Shown piece after piece: positions 31,491 through 40,566 of a stretch of 64,000 bases of DNA; positions within the stretch are counted from its first letter, which is position 1; each line of letters begins with the position of its first letter. The DNA comes from Paralcaligenes ureilyticus. Its GTDB lineage: Bacteria; Pseudomonadota; Gammaproteobacteria; Burkholderiales; Burkholderiaceae_B. The stretch covers positions 1 through 64,000 of the forward strand of contig NZ_SMAJ01000010.1 of assembly GCF_004346225.1 (NCBI RefSeq). The letters run 5' to 3'. The notes beneath the pieces were generated by a model. That model was not told where the DNA came from. It saw only the letters and a program-made list of their open reading frames with translations, and did no database searches. The position numbers and the translations under genes were made by a program.

Positions 31491-31934
31491 CTACTCGCCA
31501 GCCGCCAGGTCGAACAGACTGGTGGCTTCAACCTCCAGCACCTGCTCGTCGCGCTGGTTGAATACGCGCCAGGTCCAGCGCATGATGCCCAGATCATCGC
31601 GGCTGGACGAAACGCGCACTGAATCGACCGTCGCTTCCAGCCGAAGAGCATCGCCCGGACGCACCGGCAGCAACCAGCGCAAGCGCTCCAGGCCTGGAGA
31701 ACCGAAGGACTCGGAGCCGGCCAGGGCCGCATCGACAGCCATGCGCATGGCGATGCCGCAGGTCAGCCAGCCGCTGGCAATCAGACCCTCCCAGCGGCCA
31801 CCTTTCGCCCGCTCGACGTCAGTATGAAACCACTGCGGATCATACGCCTTGGCAAAGCTCAGCATTTCATCCTGGTTGACGATTCTGGGAGGGTGCTTGA
31901 TCACCATCCCGGCATGGAGTTCGCTAAATTTCAT
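31491..31934 (-). CDS. MaoC-family dehydratase
   Basis: This 147-residue hot-dog-fold protein is of the MaoC/enoyl-CoA hydratase 2 type. FAKAYDPQWFHTDVERAKGG carries the conserved Asp-His pair, followed by LIASGWLTCGIAMRM and RWLLPVRPGDALRLEATV, both typical of the family. It probably hydrates or dehydrates a CoA-bound substrate. It is divergent from the alpha/beta hydrolase gene and shares a control region with it. Its link to the furoate-like operon further right is open. Confidence 0.87.
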   Translation of the reverse strand: MKFSELHAGMVIKHPPRIVNQDEMLSFAKAYDPQWFHTDVERAKGGRWEGLIASGWLTCGIAMRMAVDAALAGSESFGSPGLERLRWLLPVRPGDALRLEATVDSVRVSSSRDDLGIMRWTWRVFNQRDEQVLEVEATSLFDLAAGE

Positions 31935-32103
31935 GATAAAACCCGTAAAAGCACTTAAGGCGGACTTTTAAGTGTAACCGGTTGAGTGCTCCTAACTAAT
32001 ATACTGGCCATATGGACATGACCTATCCCAGCCACCCGAATTTTCTGCACAATATTATGTTTAGCCCTTCTTCTTATTTAACACACTTAACCCCGTCTAC
32101 CAT
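31935..32103. promoter_or_regulatory. A/T-rich divergent control region with repeated CACTTAA
   Basis: CACTTAA (31952-31958) and its inverse TTAAGTG (31968-31974) form an inverted repeat, and CACTTAA recurs at 32084-32090, 14 bases before the hydrolase start. Three copies of one heptamer between divergent genes suggest a shared operator. Confidence 0.45.
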
Positions 32104-32955
32104 ATGTCAGCCTCCCGCATGATTGAGACCCGTTTCGCAAATTTGACTATCTGCGGCCGAGCAATTCAACTCGAATATCAATGGATTGCGCCCAATCTCG
32201 ACGACAAACCACTTATTGTATTTCTGCACGAAGGGCTTGGGTCGATTGCCTTATGGAAGCACTGGCCCGAACAGCTATGCCGCGCAGTCAGTTGCCGCGG
32301 GCTGGTTTTTTCACGATACGGCTATGGCCAAAGCACACAAAGACCGGTTGGCGAAAATTATTCGGCTTCCTATTTACACGACGAAGCACGCCTGGTTCTA
32401 CCTGCTCTATTCGAGCATTTGCATGTCGACACGGACACCACGCCCCCCGTACTGTTCGGGCATAGTGACGGCGCCACCATCGCCCTGCTTTATGCGGCAA
32501 CCTATCCAAAAAAAACAGCAGGCGTCATCGTTGCCGCGCCGCATATTTTTGTCGAAGACATCATGATAGAAAACCTGCAAAACGCGCGCCGAACTTACCT
32601 GGATACCGACTGGGCCAAAAGGCTGGCTCCTTACCATCAGAACCCGGACTCTGTATTCTGGGCGTGGAACAATGCCTGGCTCAATCCCGCGTTTCGCCAC
32701 TGGAGTATTGAGGCTGAGATCACCTCGATAGAATGCCCGATGTTAGCCCTTCAGGGAGAACAAGACGAATACGCCACGCTGGAACACATTTACGGCATAA
32801 AGAAACTTGTCCCGCAGACACAGATCCTAATCATTCCCCATTGCGGCCATTCGCCGCACAAAGACAAACCATCGGTTGTAGAGCACGCAGTCAAGCAGTT
32901 CCTGACAAATGCGCCACAAACCACAGCTTATCCAGACGGGTCAAAACAGAGTTAG
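32104..32955 (+). CDS. alpha/beta hydrolase
   Basis: The 283-residue protein has the alpha/beta-hydrolase fold. FLHEGLGSIALWKHWP is the oxyanion-hole region, and VFSRYGYGQST is the loop after strand 4. The nucleophile elbow is LFGHSDGATIALLYA, with the acid in LQGEQDEYAT and the His in IPHCGHSPHKDK. It may hydrolyse an ester, enol-lactone or thioester. A ring-opening lactone step of the adjacent furan-type pathway is a tempting role, but this is only position. The DNA here is visibly less G/C-biased than in the housekeeping region. In-frame ATG 32119 is an alternative start. Confidence 0.85.
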   Translation: MSASRMIETRFANLTICGRAIQLEYQWIAPNLDDKPLIVFLHEGLGSIALWKHWPEQLCRAVSCRGLVFSRYGYGQSTQRPVGENYSASYLHDEARLVLPALFEHLHVDTDTTPPVLFGHSDGATIALLYAATYPKKTAGVIVAAPHIFVEDIMIENLQNARRTYLDTDWAKRLAPYHQNPDSVFWAWNNAWLNPAFRHWSIEAEITSIECPMLALQGEQDEYATLEHIYGIKKLVPQTQILIIPHCGHSPHKDKPSVVEHAVKQFLTNAPQTTAYPDGSKQS

Positions 32956-33036
32956 AATAAGAGAGCCAATCCAGCGACTGTATGCAAAACAAACCCACAG
33001 GCGCACGAATATAGGATATAGGCAGCCCCCCTAGAA

Positions 33037-33062
33037 CTGCATTGTCGTCGCGAACAATACAG
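33037..33062. promoter_or_regulatory. inverted repeat before the AraC-type gene
   Basis: CTG-ATTGT and ACAAT-CAG form two matched arms (33037-33045 and 33054-33062) around CGTCGCGA, 22-47 bases before the GTG start. It is a possible autoregulatory operator. Confidence 0.4.
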
Positions 33063-33083
33063 TGTTCATAGGAGAAACGTTTA

Positions 33084-33950
33084 GTGTCGACCGCAATACG
33101 GGTTCTTCAAGGAAAATTTGGACGCGTCGCTCTGTTGAATATGGATCGCCCGCTTGTTAACCATGCGCATTCACAATGCCATGTATTGATCAAGATCAGT
33201 GGTACAGATACCTTTTTCTCCGTTAGAGACCGACGATATCCGCTTAATGACCACACCGCAGTGCTGGTCAACACGTGGGAACCACATGCCTACACGCACC
33301 ACCATCCCAATGCGCCGCGCACACTTATCCTGGCGCTCTATATCGAACCGCTCTGGCTTGGTGAAATTGAAAATTCGCTAATTTCCAGCGAGCGTCCCGG
33401 TTTTTTTCCGAATACGTGCGTCGAAATTCCCAAGCCCGTCCGTACCCTCTCAAACTCGCTGGCAATGCAAATGTTGTGCGGAGAGCATTTTAGCGACGAG
33501 TATCTGAAGTCGCAGCTTTCAAATCTGATGATTTTGGTCATCGATGCTTTTTCCCAATGGCGCAGCTTCAACCACTGGAAAACGGAACATTTTATGCAAA
33601 CGCAGGATTTCCGTATTCGACAAGCCATCTCATTCATGCGCGCCAATATCGGCGCTGAAATGGACATGGATAAGCTGGCCTCGGAAGTCTGTCTGTCGCG
33701 GGCGCATTTTTTTAAATTATTCCGGCAACACACTAACCTTACCCCCAACTTGTACAGCAATATCCTGCGTGTGGAAGCAGCGATTCACGGCCTGACACAT
33801 ACACAGCAATCAATGATGAGCCTGTCGGACAGCCTTGGATTCAGCGCGCAAAGCCACTTCACACGTTTTTTCCAGCAACATACGGGCGTCATCCCCAGCC
33901 AATACCGCAAAGTAGTCGATAACTACCGGCCCAGCGAAACATCCGCTTAA
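33084..33950 (+). CDS. AraC-family transcriptional regulator
   Basis: The 288-residue product starts at GTG 33084 with AGGAGAAA upstream. An N-terminal cupin-like effector domain (about 1-150; HAHSQCHVLIKISG, NTWEPHAYTHH) is followed by the double helix-turn-helix of the AraC family (about 180-285; MDKLASEVCLSRAHFFKLF and SLSDSLGFSAQSHFTRFF). It faces the 3' end of the 14-gene catabolic operon with 7 bases between stops, while that operon's promoter lies 15.7 kb away. Control of the furoate-like operon is inferred from proximity. It could instead control the hydrolase or MaoC genes. Confidence 0.92.
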   Translation: MSTAIRVLQGKFGRVALLNMDRPLVNHAHSQCHVLIKISGTDTFFSVRDRRYPLNDHTAVLVNTWEPHAYTHHHPNAPRTLILALYIEPLWLGEIENSLISSERPGFFPNTCVEIPKPVRTLSNSLAMQMLCGEHFSDEYLKSQLSNLMILVIDAFSQWRSFNHWKTEHFMQTQDFRIRQAISFMRANIGAEMDMDKLASEVCLSRAHFFKLFRQHTNLTPNLYSNILRVEAAIHGLTHTQQSMMSLSDSLGFSAQSHFTRFFQQHTGVIPSQYRKVVDNYRPSETSA

Positions 33951-33957
33951 TACCCTC

Positions 33958-34731
33958 TTATCGATCCTGGCTCCATGGCAACAACCAGGCTTCAATCTCA
34001 TTGAGAATAACGGTCAGGCAAAAGCCCAGGATCGAAATGACTATCAGGCCTACGTACATGGTCTCTACCGACAGTACCTGCCAGGCGTCCCAGATCATGA
34101 AGCCAATGCCTGTTTTCGCTCCAACCATCTCGGCAATCACGATCAGAATCAGCCCCATTCCGATGCCCAGCTTTATTCCCGCCATAATGGAAGGCAAGGC
34201 ACCTGGAAGAGCGATGGTTCGAAACATCTGCCCTTGAGTTGCGCGAAAATTCTTACCCACATCCAGATATATTTTGTCGATTTGTCGCACACCAATAATG
34301 GTGTTGATCACGACGGGGTAAAACATGCCCAGCGCCACCATTACAATCTTGGACATCTCCCCCAAACCGAACACCAGCAGAATCAAAGGCAGAATGGCGC
34401 TTTTGGGGATCGGATAAGTAGCCGAAATGAGGGGGTCGATCACAATGCGTAACGGCCGATACAGCCCCATGAGAAGGCCAAGAATCAACGCCGGGATTCC
34501 GCCCAACAGCGAGCCCCAGAATAGGCGCTGCAAGCTGGCCGACAAATTGACCCAAAGATCTCCCGATCTGGCCAATTCGAACAATTTTGCCAAAATGACT
34601 GTTGGCGCGGGAAAGAAACGCGTGTCGATCCAGCCCGCTCGCGCGCACAGCTCCCATAACAACAACAAGGCCAGAGGCGAAAAGAAACTGACCAAACGCT
34701 CCCGTGTCCGGCGGCCGAGCTTGACGTTCAT
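33958..34731 (-). CDS. ABC transporter permease, SsuC/TauC type
   Basis: The 257-residue protein has about six membrane segments and the BPD-transporter inner-membrane signature region YLDVGKNFRATQGQMFRTIALPGALPSIMAGIKLGIG (cytoplasmic EAA loop). It is the permease of a nitrate/sulfonate/taurine/aromatic-acid-type importer and the last gene of the operon. It overlaps the ATPase gene by 4 bases (ATGA), which fixes the start at 34731 rather than a longer in-frame ATG at 34788. Confidence 0.92.
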   Translation of the reverse strand: MNVKLGRRTRERLVSFFSPLALLLLWELCARAGWIDTRFFPAPTVILAKLFELARSGDLWVNLSASLQRLFWGSLLGGIPALILGLLMGLYRPLRIVIDPLISATYPIPKSAILPLILLVFGLGEMSKIVMVALGMFYPVVINTIIGVRQIDKIYLDVGKNFRATQGQMFRTIALPGALPSIMAGIKLGIGMGLILIVIAEMVGAKTGIGFMIWDAWQVLSVETMYVGLIVISILGFCLTVILNEIEAWLLPWSQDR

Positions 34732-35552
34732 GTGCGTGCCTCCTCTTGAGCCTTGGCCTGTTGCACTTCGTCGCGCAGATAGCCCCATATCTGGAACACC
34801 ATTTCTCCATAGGCCGGCAGTGATCGCAACTCGAATACCTCGCGCGGACGTTCGAACGGAACATCGATCACCGCTTTCACTTTGCCTGGGTGCGCCGACA
34901 TGACCATGATCTGATCGCCCAGAGTGACGGCCTCATCGACACTGTGCGTGATGAACACCACTGTTTTCTTGTCTTCTTCCCATATCCGCAAGATTTCCTC
35001 TTGCAGCAAGGTCTTGTTCTGCTCGTCCAAGGCCGAGAACGGCTCATCCATCAACAGGATTTCCGGATCGTTCGCAAACGCACGCGCAATCGACACGCGT
35101 TGCTTCATGCCGCCAGAGAGTTGATACGGATAGCGTTTGGCGAACTTTGTCAGCCCCGTTTTATCGAGATAATGCCCCACCGTTTCACGCACCTGGGCAT
35201 CGGGTACGCCACGCAGCTTGAGCCCATACGCGGCGTTTTCCCATACCGTCATCCAGGGAAAAATGGAATCACCCTGGAACACCATGGAGTTGCCGGGCTT
35301 ACCCGGATGTTCCGCATACACTTCCACACTACCGCTGCTGGGCGTTTCGAGATCGCCAAGAATGCGCAGCAGCGTAGTTTTACCGCAACCGCTCGGCCCC
35401 ACAATCACGAAAAACGTGCCCGCGGCGATATCGATGGAAATATTGTCAATCGCCGTAAAAAGACCGTCTGCAGTCGGAAACTGCTTAGTCAGATTGGCAA
35501 TGCGTATCTTCGGCGTGGCGAGAATATCCTTGTGGGCCTTAATTTGGTTCAT
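34728..35552 (-). CDS. ABC transporter ATP-binding protein, SsuB/TauB type
   Basis: The 274-residue ATPase has Walker A VGPSGCGKTT at about residues 52-61, signature YQLSGGMKQR, Walker B ILLMDEPFSALD and the switch His in VVFITHSVDEAV. The pattern is that of the sulfonate/nitrate/taurine importer branch. It sits between the substrate-binding protein and permease genes of the same system. Confidence 0.93.
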   Translation of the reverse strand: MNQIKAHKDILATPKIRIANLTKQFPTADGLFTAIDNISIDIAAGTFFVIVGPSGCGKTTLLRILGDLETPSSGSVEVYAEHPGKPGNSMVFQGDSIFPWMTVWENAAYGLKLRGVPDAQVRETVGHYLDKTGLTKFAKRYPYQLSGGMKQRVSIARAFANDPEILLMDEPFSALDEQNKTLLQEEILRIWEEDKKTVVFITHSVDEAVTLGDQIMVMSAHPGKVKAVIDVPFERPREVFELRSLPAYGEMVFQIWGYLRDEVQQAKAQEEART

Positions 35553-35607
35553 GGCGGGTTTGAGCTGGTGAATGGTATAACGCTGACAACCGGAAGAATC
35601 AATCGCA

Positions 35608-36690
35608 TCAATTAATCGGCTTATAGGGGCCTAGCTCCTTGACCGCCATATGGGCAAATGATTCGTCCACGACCTGATTGACCGTAGCGGAACCTTGCAG
35701 GTACCCCTGATCCTTATAAAACTGGAAATCCTTTCTCAAACTGGTCAAGTTCAACTTCCCATCCGGGTTAATGCCATTGGGAGTCATGCCCTTGTACAAG
35801 GCCGGATCCTTGACCCGGCTGTCGCGCACCAGAATCGCAATTACTTCGCCCGCATTGGGGCCCGCAAACCTGCCGTTTTTTAACGCACCGTTATAGAACC
35901 GGGCACCCTTCAGGTAGGCAACCATGAATTTCTTGGCCACCTGCGGCTTGTTTTTTATGAAATCGCCTCCATACAGCAACACTGCCACCTCCTGATTCGG
36001 GTAGGGGTTCTCATGGGGAAACCGTACCGCTATACCCTTCTCGATCGCCTGCGTAACCGAAGGCTCGGTGGACACGGCAGCATCGATCGCGCCGTTGGCC
36101 AACGCGGTGACTTGCTGTGGATAGCCCAGATACTCGTGCTGTACATCCTTGTAGCTCAAGCCTCCGATTTTAAGCGCTTCGTTCAATTTCGAGCCGGGCG
36201 AACCGCCCTTCCCGCCCTCCCCCACTTTCAATCCTTTGAAATCCTTCATGCTCTTGATTTTTCCAGAGTCGACGAGCGACTTGCGAACCAGGATCGGCAT
36301 GTAGTCGTACAGAGGTGGAGTAGAGCCCTTATCCGCCACCACCTTGATGTTGATGCCACGCGAGGCCGCGTTGAAAAGCCCGGCCGACATCGCGCCGGCG
36401 GCAACGTCCAACTGACCGGCGCCAAGCGGCGCAATCATCATGGGCCCCGCATTGAATGAAACGAATGTGACCTTGATTCCTTCCTGCGCGAAATAACCTT
36501 TTTGCTGAGCGATGAAAAACGGCGCATCGCTCACCACGCCATTCGTGCCAACCCGAACTTCGACCAAACCGGCGGCGCTGGCATAGACGGGCATCGCGCC
36601 AACGGAAAGAATCAAACCGACGACGGTTAAACCAATGCGGCGGCGCAGAGGATTCGGTATCGCAGTAAAGTAAGTGCGCGTCTGTTTCAT
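35608..36690 (-). CDS. ABC substrate-binding protein, Nmt1/SsuA type
   Basis: The 360-residue protein starts with a signal peptide (about residues 1-40, hydrophobic core LTVVGLILSVGAMPVYASA). A type 2 periplasmic-binding fold of the Nmt1/SsuA kind follows: VRVGTNGVVSDAPFFIAQQKGYFAQEGI, then LGAGQLDVAAGAMSAGLFNAASRG. Related proteins bind sulfonates, thiamine precursors or aromatic dicarboxylates such as phthalate. In this operon a furan dicarboxylate or furoate is a plausible ligand; that is inference. It is the first gene of the three-gene transporter unit at the 3' end of the operon. Confidence 0.92.
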   Translation of the reverse strand: MKQTRTYFTAIPNPLRRRIGLTVVGLILSVGAMPVYASAAGLVEVRVGTNGVVSDAPFFIAQQKGYFAQEGIKVTFVSFNAGPMMIAPLGAGQLDVAAGAMSAGLFNAASRGINIKVVADKGSTPPLYDYMPILVRKSLVDSGKIKSMKDFKGLKVGEGGKGGSPGSKLNEALKIGGLSYKDVQHEYLGYPQQVTALANGAIDAAVSTEPSVTQAIEKGIAVRFPHENPYPNQEVAVLLYGGDFIKNKPQVAKKFMVAYLKGARFYNGALKNGRFAGPNAGEVIAILVRDSRVKDPALYKGMTPNGINPDGKLNLTSLRKDFQFYKDQGYLQGSATVNQVVDESFAHMAVKELGPYKPIN

Positions 36691-36756
36691 TTTGTGTCTC
36701 CTTCAGTTTCTTTTTTTAAATAATCGAATGCTCTTGGATGGCTCGAAATGCAAATT

Positions 36757-37563
36757 TCAGCTGCCCTTGAATTTCGCCTTGCGCTTCTGATGGAATGCTT
36801 CTACGCCCTCGCGGAAATCGTCCGACGAGCGAAGGCGACTGTAGCTATGCCCTTCGAGCTCGATGGCAATCGACAAGGTCGAGTCCTCAGTGTCGTTGAG
36901 CAGCTTTTTGGCCGTACGCTGTGCAAGCGGCGAGAAGCCGCACAATTCGTCGACCAGCGCATCGGTTGCCTTTTCCAGCTCGGCATCCGGCACGCATTGC
37001 GTTGCAATGCCCCAGTCAAAAGCCTGCTGGCCCGCGATGCGGCGCGAGCGCATTACCACGTCCTTGGTTCTGGTGATGCCAACCATCTTTTGCAAACGGG
37101 CCGACCCGCCCGACCCGGGAATCTGCCCAAGCTTTTGTTCCGGCAGCGCATATTGAGCGGTCTGCGACACGATGCGAAAATCGCACGCGAGTGAAATTTC
37201 AAAACCCACGCCAAAGCAATAACCTCGATTGGCCGCAATCACCGGCTTGCTGCAACGGGCCGGCGCTGCGATATTCCATGCCAGCCTGGACACATGCTCG
37301 GGCGTGGCCTCGAGAAATCCTTTGATATCACCGCCACTGGAAAAATTATCTCCGACGGCGCGCAAAACAATGACCCGCACCGATAAATCTTCATCCAGAG
37401 CCTCGAACACCAGCCGCAATTGGTCGCGCTGCGCCATCGAAATAATATTGAAGGGTGGGCGGTCGAGAACGATATCCGCACGTTGCCTGGCCGCATCGAT
37501 AATCACTGAAAATCCGTCGAGCTTATCGAGCAGGCTATGGGCCGGGTGATGTATTGCTGTCAT
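36757..37563 (-). CDS. enoyl-CoA hydratase/isomerase-family protein, candidate 2-oxoglutaryl-CoA hydrolase (HmfE-like)
   Basis: The 268-residue product has the crotonase fold with the oxyanion-hole regions NFSSGGDIKGFLE (about 72-84) and GYCFGVGFEISLACDFRIVSQ (about 112-132). In the furoate pathway HmfE, a protein of this family and size, hydrolyses the ring-opened CoA ester to 2-oxoglutarate. Here it follows the UbiD gene by about 30 bases within the operon. The family covers many reactions, so hydratase, isomerase or thioesterase activity is not settled by motifs. Confidence 0.75.
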   Translation of the reverse strand: MTAIHHPAHSLLDKLDGFSVIIDAARQRADIVLDRPPFNIISMAQRDQLRLVFEALDEDLSVRVIVLRAVGDNFSSGGDIKGFLEATPEHVSRLAWNIAAPARCSKPVIAANRGYCFGVGFEISLACDFRIVSQTAQYALPEQKLGQIPGSGGSARLQKMVGITRTKDVVMRSRRIAGQQAFDWGIATQCVPDAELEKATDALVDELCGFSPLAQRTAKKLLNDTEDSTLSIAIELEGHSYSRLRSSDDFREGVEAFHQKRKAKFKGS

Positions 37564-37593
37564 GTTTACTCCTGTGTAATCAAACTATTCATT

Positions 37594-39051
37594 TCAGATA
37601 TCATGCGCGAACAAATCGAGAATGTCGGCGTCAATGCCGTCAGCCAGCACCGCGGAAAGGTCAACCTGGTCTTCTCCAGGAATTTTCACCTTGGTAAAGA
37701 CGTGCCCCTCATATTTAACCGGGCGTGTCGCATCCAACCCCATCTTGGCGCTAATCCCCTGCAGGCGGCCAACGGAGGTGACCTCACCTTGAGTATGTGC
37801 GCCGGTAGTCGTCGATGGATCAAGCACCGAGCCCAACGCACCAGATATAAGCACCAGATCCCGGTCAGCCTGAAAACGCGTGGCGACCGCCCACTCGACC
37901 TGAGCCGGATCATGGACATCGACGTCGTCGTCAACCACAGTCACCTGTTTAATATCGTAGTGGCTACCGAATGCGCACAGGATCACATTCTTCGGTTCAC
38001 CTTCGCGTTGTTTCCTGAATTTGACAAAAAGGTGGTAGCGGCACACACCGCCTACCGACAGGTGCACGTCGAGCACGCCTGGAAAGCTGCGTTGCAGGTG
38101 CCCAAGCAGCGTGGCCTCGCGCGGGATGGCGCCCAGCAATAGATGTTCCATCTCAGCCGGCACAATGGTATGGAAGATCGGCTTGCTGCGATGCGTGACC
38201 ACATCAACCTGAATCACTTCCCGATTTTCGCGTGAACTATAGTATTTGGGAAATTCCCCGAACGGCCCCTCGGGCTCACGCACGGCAGGAAGCAGGTGAC
38301 CCTCGATCACGATCTCGGCATTGGCCGGAACCCGCACATCGTTGGTAAGGCATTTGACTACCGCCAACGGCACGCCATGCAGCGCACCGGCAATCTCGAG
38401 TTCGTCGTGATCAATGGGCGCGATGGCCTGCGATGCCAGTAGGGTAAGGGGATCGACCCCAATCACGATCGCCACCGGTAACGGCAGCCCCTGCTCCTCG
38501 GCCATCCGAAAGAACGCTTGCAGGTGGCGCGGCAGCAGCAACACCGCCATCCGGTCCTTCGAGTTGACCTGAATACGGTTGATCGACACGTTCTGTATGC
38601 CCGTAACCGGATTGCGCGCAATCACCAGGCCAGCGGTAATATAGGGGCCGCTGTCATGCTCGCTATGCGTCGGTATCGGCAGCACGACGCGCATATCGGG
38701 GTCGCGATGGACGACCGTCTGGCATGGCGCGGAGCCGGCCGCCACTTCTCGCCATGGCAACGGGTTCTCGGCCGCGTGGCGAAACGAGGCCAGCAGATCG
38801 GACTCTTTGATGCCTATCGCCTCTGCTATCCAGCTGCGCCGCGCCATGAAGCCCGATACGATAGGAATGGCATGACCACCGGGCTGCGGGAAAAAAACCG
38901 CTTTGCTGGCATCCAGCCGTTTCGCAACGGCTGCCAACTGGTGCTTCAAGGCAACGCCCGAGCGCGCCACTACCAGGCGATCCGTATCGGCAAGATGACG
39001 CAGCCAGTGGCGCAGGGTCAATGGGGCGGCGGAATTTAATGATTCGGTCAT
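37594..39051 (-). CDS. UbiD-family prenyl-FMN-dependent decarboxylase, candidate HmfF (furandicarboxylate decarboxylase)
   Basis: The 485-residue protein has UbiD-family signature regions: INRIQVNSKDRMAVLL (substrate/cofactor Arg region), GEFPKYYSSRENREVIQVD with the conserved Glu-containing segment, and HTIVPAEMEHLLLGAIPREATLL. UbiD enzymes decarboxylate aromatic or unsaturated acids with prenylated FMN made by UbiX, which is not in this window. HmfF of the 5-hydroxymethylfurfural pathway is a UbiD enzyme removing one carboxylate from 2,5-furandicarboxylate. The operon context with furoyl-CoA-type genes supports that role. Start 39051 follows GGGAT; the upstream ATG at 39078 lies inside livF. 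Confidence 0.8.
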   Translation of the reverse strand: MTESLNSAAPLTLRHWLRHLADTDRLVVARSGVALKHQLAAVAKRLDASKAVFFPQPGGHAIPIVSGFMARRSWIAEAIGIKESDLLASFRHAAENPLPWREVAAGSAPCQTVVHRDPDMRVVLPIPTHSEHDSGPYITAGLVIARNPVTGIQNVSINRIQVNSKDRMAVLLLPRHLQAFFRMAEEQGLPLPVAIVIGVDPLTLLASQAIAPIDHDELEIAGALHGVPLAVVKCLTNDVRVPANAEIVIEGHLLPAVREPEGPFGEFPKYYSSRENREVIQVDVVTHRSKPIFHTIVPAEMEHLLLGAIPREATLLGHLQRSFPGVLDVHLSVGGVCRYHLFVKFRKQREGEPKNVILCAFGSHYDIKQVTVVDDDVDVHDPAQVEWAVATRFQADRDLVLISGALGSVLDPSTTTGAHTQGEVTSVGRLQGISAKMGLDATRPVKYEGHVFTKVKIPGEDQVDLSAVLADGIDADILDLFAHDI

Positions 39052-39074
39052 TTCGTATCCCTTGCAAGTACCGA

Positions 39075-39782
39075 TCAAACGGCAATGGCCTTCATCAAAG
39101 CGTCTCTATCAACACGCGAGCCTGCGTTACCCTGAGCGATGACTTGTCCACGCTCCAACGCGTAAAACCGGCTCGAAACATCAAGAGCCCTATGCACATT
39201 TTGCTCGACCATCAGAATCGTGATTCCGTCAGCACGCAAGCGTTCAATTATGGCGAAAATCTCGTCGGCGATGATAGGCGCCAGCCCCTCGCTGGGTTCA
39301 TCCACCAGCAAAAGCTTGGGCGCACCGACCAAAACGCGGGCAATCGCAAGCATTTGCTGCTCGCCACCTGACAGGGTAGTGCCCATCTGCTTGCGCCGCT
39401 CTTTCAAACGCGGAAACTGGCCATAAACCTGTTCCAGAGCCCGTCGGGATTGAGCTGCAGGTCGGCGCGGGCACTGCAAAAAACCAAGCCTGATATTTTC
39501 TTCGACAGTCAGGCCGGGAAAAATCCGCCGATCCTCGGGCACCAGCCCGATGCCCAAACGGCAGATCCGATCCGGAGCCAGTCCATTCAACTCGACGCCA
39601 TCGAAATAAATAGAACCCGATGTCGGGGCCACCCATCCCGCAATCGTTTTGATTACGGTCGTCTTGCCCACCCCGTTACGCCCGCATAACAGAACCACCT
39701 CACCCGCTCCGACTGTGATGTTCACACCTTGCAGCACGTGGCTCAGGCCGTAATGGGTATGTAATTGCTTTAGCTCAAGCAT
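39075..39782 (-). CDS. branched-chain-type ABC transporter ATP-binding protein (LivF-like)
   Basis: The 235-residue ATPase has Walker A LCGRNGVGKTTVIKTIAG, signature LSGGEQQMLAIARVL and Walker B LLLVDEPSEGL, as in the LivF member of the hydrophobic amino acid importer family. The start at 39782 overlaps the upstream LivG gene by 8 bases; an earlier in-frame ATG would overlap it by 110. It is the last of five genes for one importer. Confidence 0.93.
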   Translation of the reverse strand: MLELKQLHTHYGLSHVLQGVNITVGAGEVVLLCGRNGVGKTTVIKTIAGWVAPTSGSIYFDGVELNGLAPDRICRLGIGLVPEDRRIFPGLTVEENIRLGFLQCPRRPAAQSRRALEQVYGQFPRLKERRKQMGTTLSGGEQQMLAIARVLVGAPKLLLVDEPSEGLAPIIADEIFAIIERLRADGITILMVEQNVHRALDVSSRFYALERGQVIAQGNAGSRVDRDALMKAIAV

Positions 39783-40566
39783 GTGCCGCTTCCCGCCCAA
39801 AATAGGCAGCCTGAACGTCGGGATTCGATCGAACGGCGGCGGGAGAGCCCTCGGCCAGTTTGGCCCCCTGCGCCATGACGACAACGTGATCGGACAAACC
39901 CATTACCAAGTCGACATCATGTTCCACCAGCAAAATCGAAATATCGCCGGCAAGATCTTTAATCAACCGCCCGGTTTCTTCTGTGTCGGCATGGGACATC
40001 CCCTGAGTAGGTTCATCAAGCAATAGCATTTTGGGTCTGCCCGCGAGCGCTACCGCAATCTCCAGGCGTCGCTGCTCTCCATGAGAAAGGTAACCAGCCA
40101 GATCATGCACCTTGTCGGCAAATTTAAATTGTTCGATCAATTCTTCAGTGCGCTGGCGAGCAAGCACATTACTGCGCAAAGGCATCAGCAATTTAGCGGG
40201 TCGCTCCAGAACCTGTGCGGCAAGCCGCAAATTTTCATACACCGAGATTTCGAAGAAAAGATTGGTGATCTGGAAAGAACGCGACAAGCCTTTACGCACC
40301 AGCGCGCCGGGCCTCTGACCGGTGACGTCGGCTCCCTCAAACCATACCTTGCCACCACTTGGGGTCAAAGCGCCGCTAATCAGATTGAACAGCGTGCTCT
40401 TGCCCGCGCCATTAGGACCGATAATCGACGTAATATGACCGCGTTGTGCCACAAAACTTACCGCGTTCACAGCAAGCAAAGCGCCGAACCGTACTGAAAT
40501 GTCTCTCACCTTCAGAATAGACGAACCCTCGTTGTCCTGAGCCATTTCCATGTGGCCGGAATTCAT
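39775..40566 (-). CDS. branched-chain-type ABC transporter ATP-binding protein (LivG-like)
   Basis: The 263-residue ATPase has Walker [19 protein letters not shown], signature YLSHGEQRRLEIAVAL (His in place of the usual second Gly of LSGGE, common in LivG) and Walker B LLLDEPTQGMSH. An ATGA overlap with the permease gene fixes the start at 40566. It pairs with the LivF-like ATPase. Confidence 0.93.
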   Translation of the reverse strand: MNSGHMEMAQDNEGSSILKVRDISVRFGALLAVNAVSFVAQRGHITSIIGPNGAGKSTLFNLISGALTPSGGKVWFEGADVTGQRPGALVRKGLSRSFQITNLFFEISVYENLRLAAQVLERPAKLLMPLRSNVLARQRTEELIEQFKFADKVHDLAGYLSHGEQRRLEIAVALAGRPKMLLLDEPTQGMSHADTEETGRLIKDLAGDISILLVEHDVDLVMGLSDHVVVMAQGAKLAEGSPAAVRSNPDVQAAYFGREAAHA

